DNA from: Priapulus caudatus | Lineage: Eukaryota; Priapulida; Priapulimorpha; Priapulimorphida; Priapulidae | Length of the DNA stretch: 34,648 nucleotides | NCBI RefSeq assembly: GCF_000485595.1 | Contig: NW_014577508.1 | Coordinates: 43,974 to 78,621 of the forward strand | Reading direction: 5' to 3' | In this document: positions 32,654-34,648 of the stretch, in pieces | How positions within the stretch are numbered: position 1 is the stretch's first letter | Layout of the letters: each line of letters begins with the position of its first letter | Position numbers and translations under genes: made by a program | Notes under the pieces: model-generated | Seen by the model: the letters and a program-made list of their open reading frames with translations, nothing else | Told to the model about the DNA's origin: nothing | The model's database searches: none

Positions 32654-33305
32654 TCAGTTCTTGCTTGGTCTTCCTTTCTTAAGTTTGTGACCTTCCAGGT
32701 CCTGGTGCTTCAGCAGTTGATACTGAGTCTGATACATCTCATCACACACTGGGCACTTGTGGTGGCTGGCCTTGTTCCGATTGGCATCTCACATTTGGCA
32801 CGTACTCCACCATGGATCAGTTTGATGTGTTTCTCTTCATCGGTTTTGCTGGTGAAGATATATCTGAAAGTACAGAAAAGACAAGAGTGGATCAGTTTCT
32901 TGCTGTGCAGCATGTATGATCTGGAAGATAAACGATTTGTACCAAGAGCAAACTGTTAGGGGATGAAAATTAGCTAATGAAAAAATTAGACTTCAGAGCT
33001 AGACCTACCTGCAGTGAGTGCAACTGTTAGCTTCAAAGTTCTTCAAGTGCTTATCCGGGCTTCTAAAGACCAAGGATCTTTCCAACTGGTGAAGCGTCTT
33101 GTAATGGCCCGGGTGCTCAGGTCGGGGGTTATTGGTGGGAACAGCCACTTGTCACCACTTGGTATCTTCCACACTTTCGAAACCCTGATTTCATCTTCTC
33201 TGCACTCACATGTGGCATCTCCACAGCTGCCCATGCGGAAGCACACAAAACCACTTCTCCTGTCCATATGTTTGGAAAGGAACTTCCACTCTTCAAGGAT
33301 GTCGG
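32654..33305 (-). pseudogene. Two-finger C2H2 zinc-finger gene remnant, frame broken
   Basis: The minus strand carries pieces of one protein in different frames. A Cys cluster (GSCGDATCEC, near 33,220) reads to about 33,150. A second frame then continues HPGHYKTLHQLERS...NFEANSCTHC to a donor AG|GTAGGT at 33,009. The acceptor TACTTTCAG at 32,864 leads into YIFTSKTDEEKHIKLIHGG. Joined, this forms a C2H2 finger with spacing C-x2-C-x12-H-x4-H, split by a 145-base intron. A further one-base shift near 32,790 is needed to reach the second finger CPVCDEMYQ...LLKHQDLEGH (C-x2-C-x12-H-x5-H) and the ending KKGRPSKN with stop at 32,656-32,654. C2H2 fingers bind DNA, RNA or protein. I do not recognise the family. 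The breaks could be decay or sequencing errors; the 5' end is undefined. Confidence 0.55.
32864..33008 (-). other. Intron splitting the first zinc finger
   Basis: Donor GTAGGT (33,008) and acceptor CTTTTCTGTACTTTCAG (ending 32,864) with a pyrimidine-rich tail. Removing it fuses the second Cys of CTHC to the linker and the two His of the finger in frame, with an AGA codon across the junction. An intron that restores a canonical finger is good evidence that the gene was once spliced and is not a processed copy. Confidence 0.6.
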
Positions 33306-33470
33306 ACAGTGAGGATCCGCGCGATGCCGGCTGGGGCGCGCGGCGCGGGAAATGGATCAACATTTTTCGGAAATGCTGAAAGCTTACGGCGGGCATTGAA
33401 CCCCCTCCCCCCCAGCGTACGGTTTGTACGCTGACGAAAATGTTGATAATTGTGAACGACCCCTTACTCA
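33306..33470. repeat. GC-rich hairpin sequence adjoining the zinc-finger remnant
   Basis: ATCAACATTTTTCG (33,356-33,369) is inverted as CGAAAATGTTGAT (33,435-33,447). Inside lies a perfect 8-bp hairpin CAGCGTAC/GTACGCTG with a 5-base loop (33,413-33,433) next to a C run. It may be a small inserted element at the 5' side of the zinc-finger remnant. Confidence 0.45.
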
Positions 33471-34089
33471 CAGCTTAGCTGTTGGTGTGAAAACATAGAT
33501 GTCATCTGACATATATATACATTGTACCATAAAATAATTTACAATAACAAATTATAAATATCTTATGGAAAATATCGGCTTTTGTAATTTTTCTAATGTA
33601 TTATGAATGCTTCTTGTTTTTGCTGCCTCTATAATTTTAATACATTTTGTTTTTTAACTTATTGTTGCTATGGAAATATACATGCACACACGCACGCACA
33701 CACAATCAGCAATAACACAAGTTCAATGTATTCGCAGATGTGTAACCCAGCCAAACCCAGCCAATGCCTGCTGTCATCCGAATGCTCAAGTATTTCACAT
33801 AACAGTGCAAATTTGCGTGTGACTGTCACTACACAAAAGCCTAAAACCATGTCTGACATTTGAAGCTCGATCTCCATATTATACATAGTGTCAGTGCAAG
33901 TCGGATATCCAACATATGCTTCAAAGCAATTGGTTATACCAAATGGTGTAAAATTTAATGAGATTCGTTAAATAAAACACGAGTAAACTAAGGCACGCAA
34001 TTTATGAATTTTCATGTTTTGAGTGTGTCATTCTCTTCTCTAATTCAATTCATTAACTCCTGATGATGTCATGTTACTGATAGTGATAC
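33471..34089 (+). other. AT-rich sequence, nothing recognised
   Basis: A short CA/ACGC run occurs near 33,682-33,704. Small open frames have no recognisable domain. Confidence 0.45.
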
Positions 34090-34400
34090 AGGGTGCAAAA
34101 TTAACGGAAGACCAGATACAAATATTCCCTGATTTACTGTCGGACTCCCTGCTTTGACATATGCATGAGTCCGTGTCACAGACTCCCTGAAAATTCAGCC
34201 ATACTAATACTAGTAATAGTTCGTCCCGGAGCACCGCCTTGCAGAATCACCGTATTTTTTCAGCCAATGTCCAAAGAAAATTTGGCACACGTGCAACTGC
34301 ATGAATCTTAAAAATAAGCACATGCGTTATTGTTAATATTAATAATGATAATAATAATATCTTCAATTTTGAACCTCAGACTGCGGACTCCCTCTTTTTG
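34090..34400. mobile_element. Possible hAT-like fragment with repeated GACTCCCTG
   Basis: Begins with CAGGGTGCAAAATTAACGG, a hAT-style terminus. The body repeats GACTCCCTG at 34,143 and 34,181 (38 bases apart), with a related GACTCCCTC near 34,386. I could not find the matching inverted end or a target duplication, so class and right boundary are uncertain. Confidence 0.3.
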
Positions 34401-34417
34401 AGGGTAGGTAGTCCGTT

Positions 34418-34460
34418 GGTAGTAGTAGTAGTACTACTACTACTACTACTAGTACTAGGT
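34418..34460. repeat. (AGT)n/(ACT)n mirror-type microsatellite
   Basis: A GTAGTAGTAGTA run is followed at once by ACTACTACTAC, so the two halves are reverse complements and can fold on each other. Confidence 0.85.
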
Positions 34461-34577
34461 AAGTATAAATAATAAAATACTAAGTACTATGTTAATTATT
34501 ATTAATATTAGTATATAAATTATAACTAATTCATTATTTAGTAGGTACCGTAATTAATGCTCATAGGGTCTATGTCC

Positions 34578-34637
34578 CCCAGGGTACTGCCGGAACGTAC
34601 CCTGGGTACGGTCCGGTATACCGGAACGTACCCTGGT
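34578..34637. repeat. Cluster of perfect palindromes at the right edge
   Basis: CCCAGGGTAC (34,578-34,587) and GTACCCTGGG (34,597-34,606) form a 10-bp stem with a 9-base loop. CCGGTATACCGG (34,613-34,624) is a perfect 12-bp palindrome. CCGGAACGTACCCTGG occurs twice (about 34,590 and 34,621). Confidence 0.85.
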
Positions 34638-34648
34638 CACTATTTGGT

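Noticed and set aside
32760-32810. A 36-base mini-intron (GTACGT…CCAG) to explain the frame shift before the second zinc finger
   Set aside because: Too short for a plausible spliceosomal intron; a one-base indel is simpler.
31176-34648. Search for the TM9SF1 signal-peptide exon
   Set aside because: No Met-led hydrophobic segment followed by a phase-0 donor could be supported on the minus strand.
1-34648. tRNA or rRNA genes
   Set aside because: I saw no convincing cloverleaf with a T-loop GGTTC-type box or rRNA-like segment by eye; a tRNAscan-SE or Infernal run would settle this.

Overview
This window looks like draft-assembly sequence from an invertebrate animal nuclear genome. The reasons are spliced coding exons with GT-AG introns, heavy microsatellite and minisatellite content, several small non-autonomous DNA transposons, and one run of N. 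There are no operons, no ribosome-binding-site-led genes and no prokaryotic features. I cannot name the species.

Left part (1 to about 21.9 kb): I find no gene I can support. It is a patchwork of (TA)n, (GA)n/(CT)n, a long CA/ACGC-rich tract (about 3.4-6.6 kb), a 352-bp long-arm palindromic element (9,009-9,360) with a partial copy near 2.8-3.0 kb, and a large direct duplication. The duplicated block begins near 10.56 kb and again near 16.21 kb. Each copy ends in a CAG/TAG-type satellite. The copies differ mostly by one-base indels, and the second copy contains a 393-base N gap although the first copy shows nothing is missing there. This half therefore looks partly shaped by noisy reads or assembly. 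Almost all long open frames here are by-products of simple repeats.

Middle and right part (21.9-31.2 kb): one well-supported gene on the minus strand, an ortholog of TM9SF1, a member of the nonaspanin (transmembrane 9 superfamily). I resolved 13 consecutive internal coding exons (21,922-31,175; 1,478 coding bases, about 492 codons) whose splice phases all agree. The signal-peptide exon upstream of 31,175 and the last exon or exons (transmembrane segments 8-9 and the cytosolic tail) were not found. Its introns carry two oppositely oriented copies of a 188-190 bp hAT-like MITE, each with its own perfect 8-bp target duplication. They also carry a minisatellite beside the acceptor of exon 13, a (GA)n tract and a SINE-like repeat.

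Far right (32.6-34.6 kb): on the minus strand, remains of a small two-finger C2H2 zinc-finger gene. Its first finger is split by a 145-bp intron, and the reading frame breaks at least twice. Beyond it lie AT-rich sequence and hairpin-rich repeat sequence with hAT-like ends. Nothing in the window amounts to a new multi-gene system. The most useful second looks are the MITE pair, the zero-length gap and duplication, the missing TM9SF1 terminus, the palindromic element and the broken zinc-finger gene.
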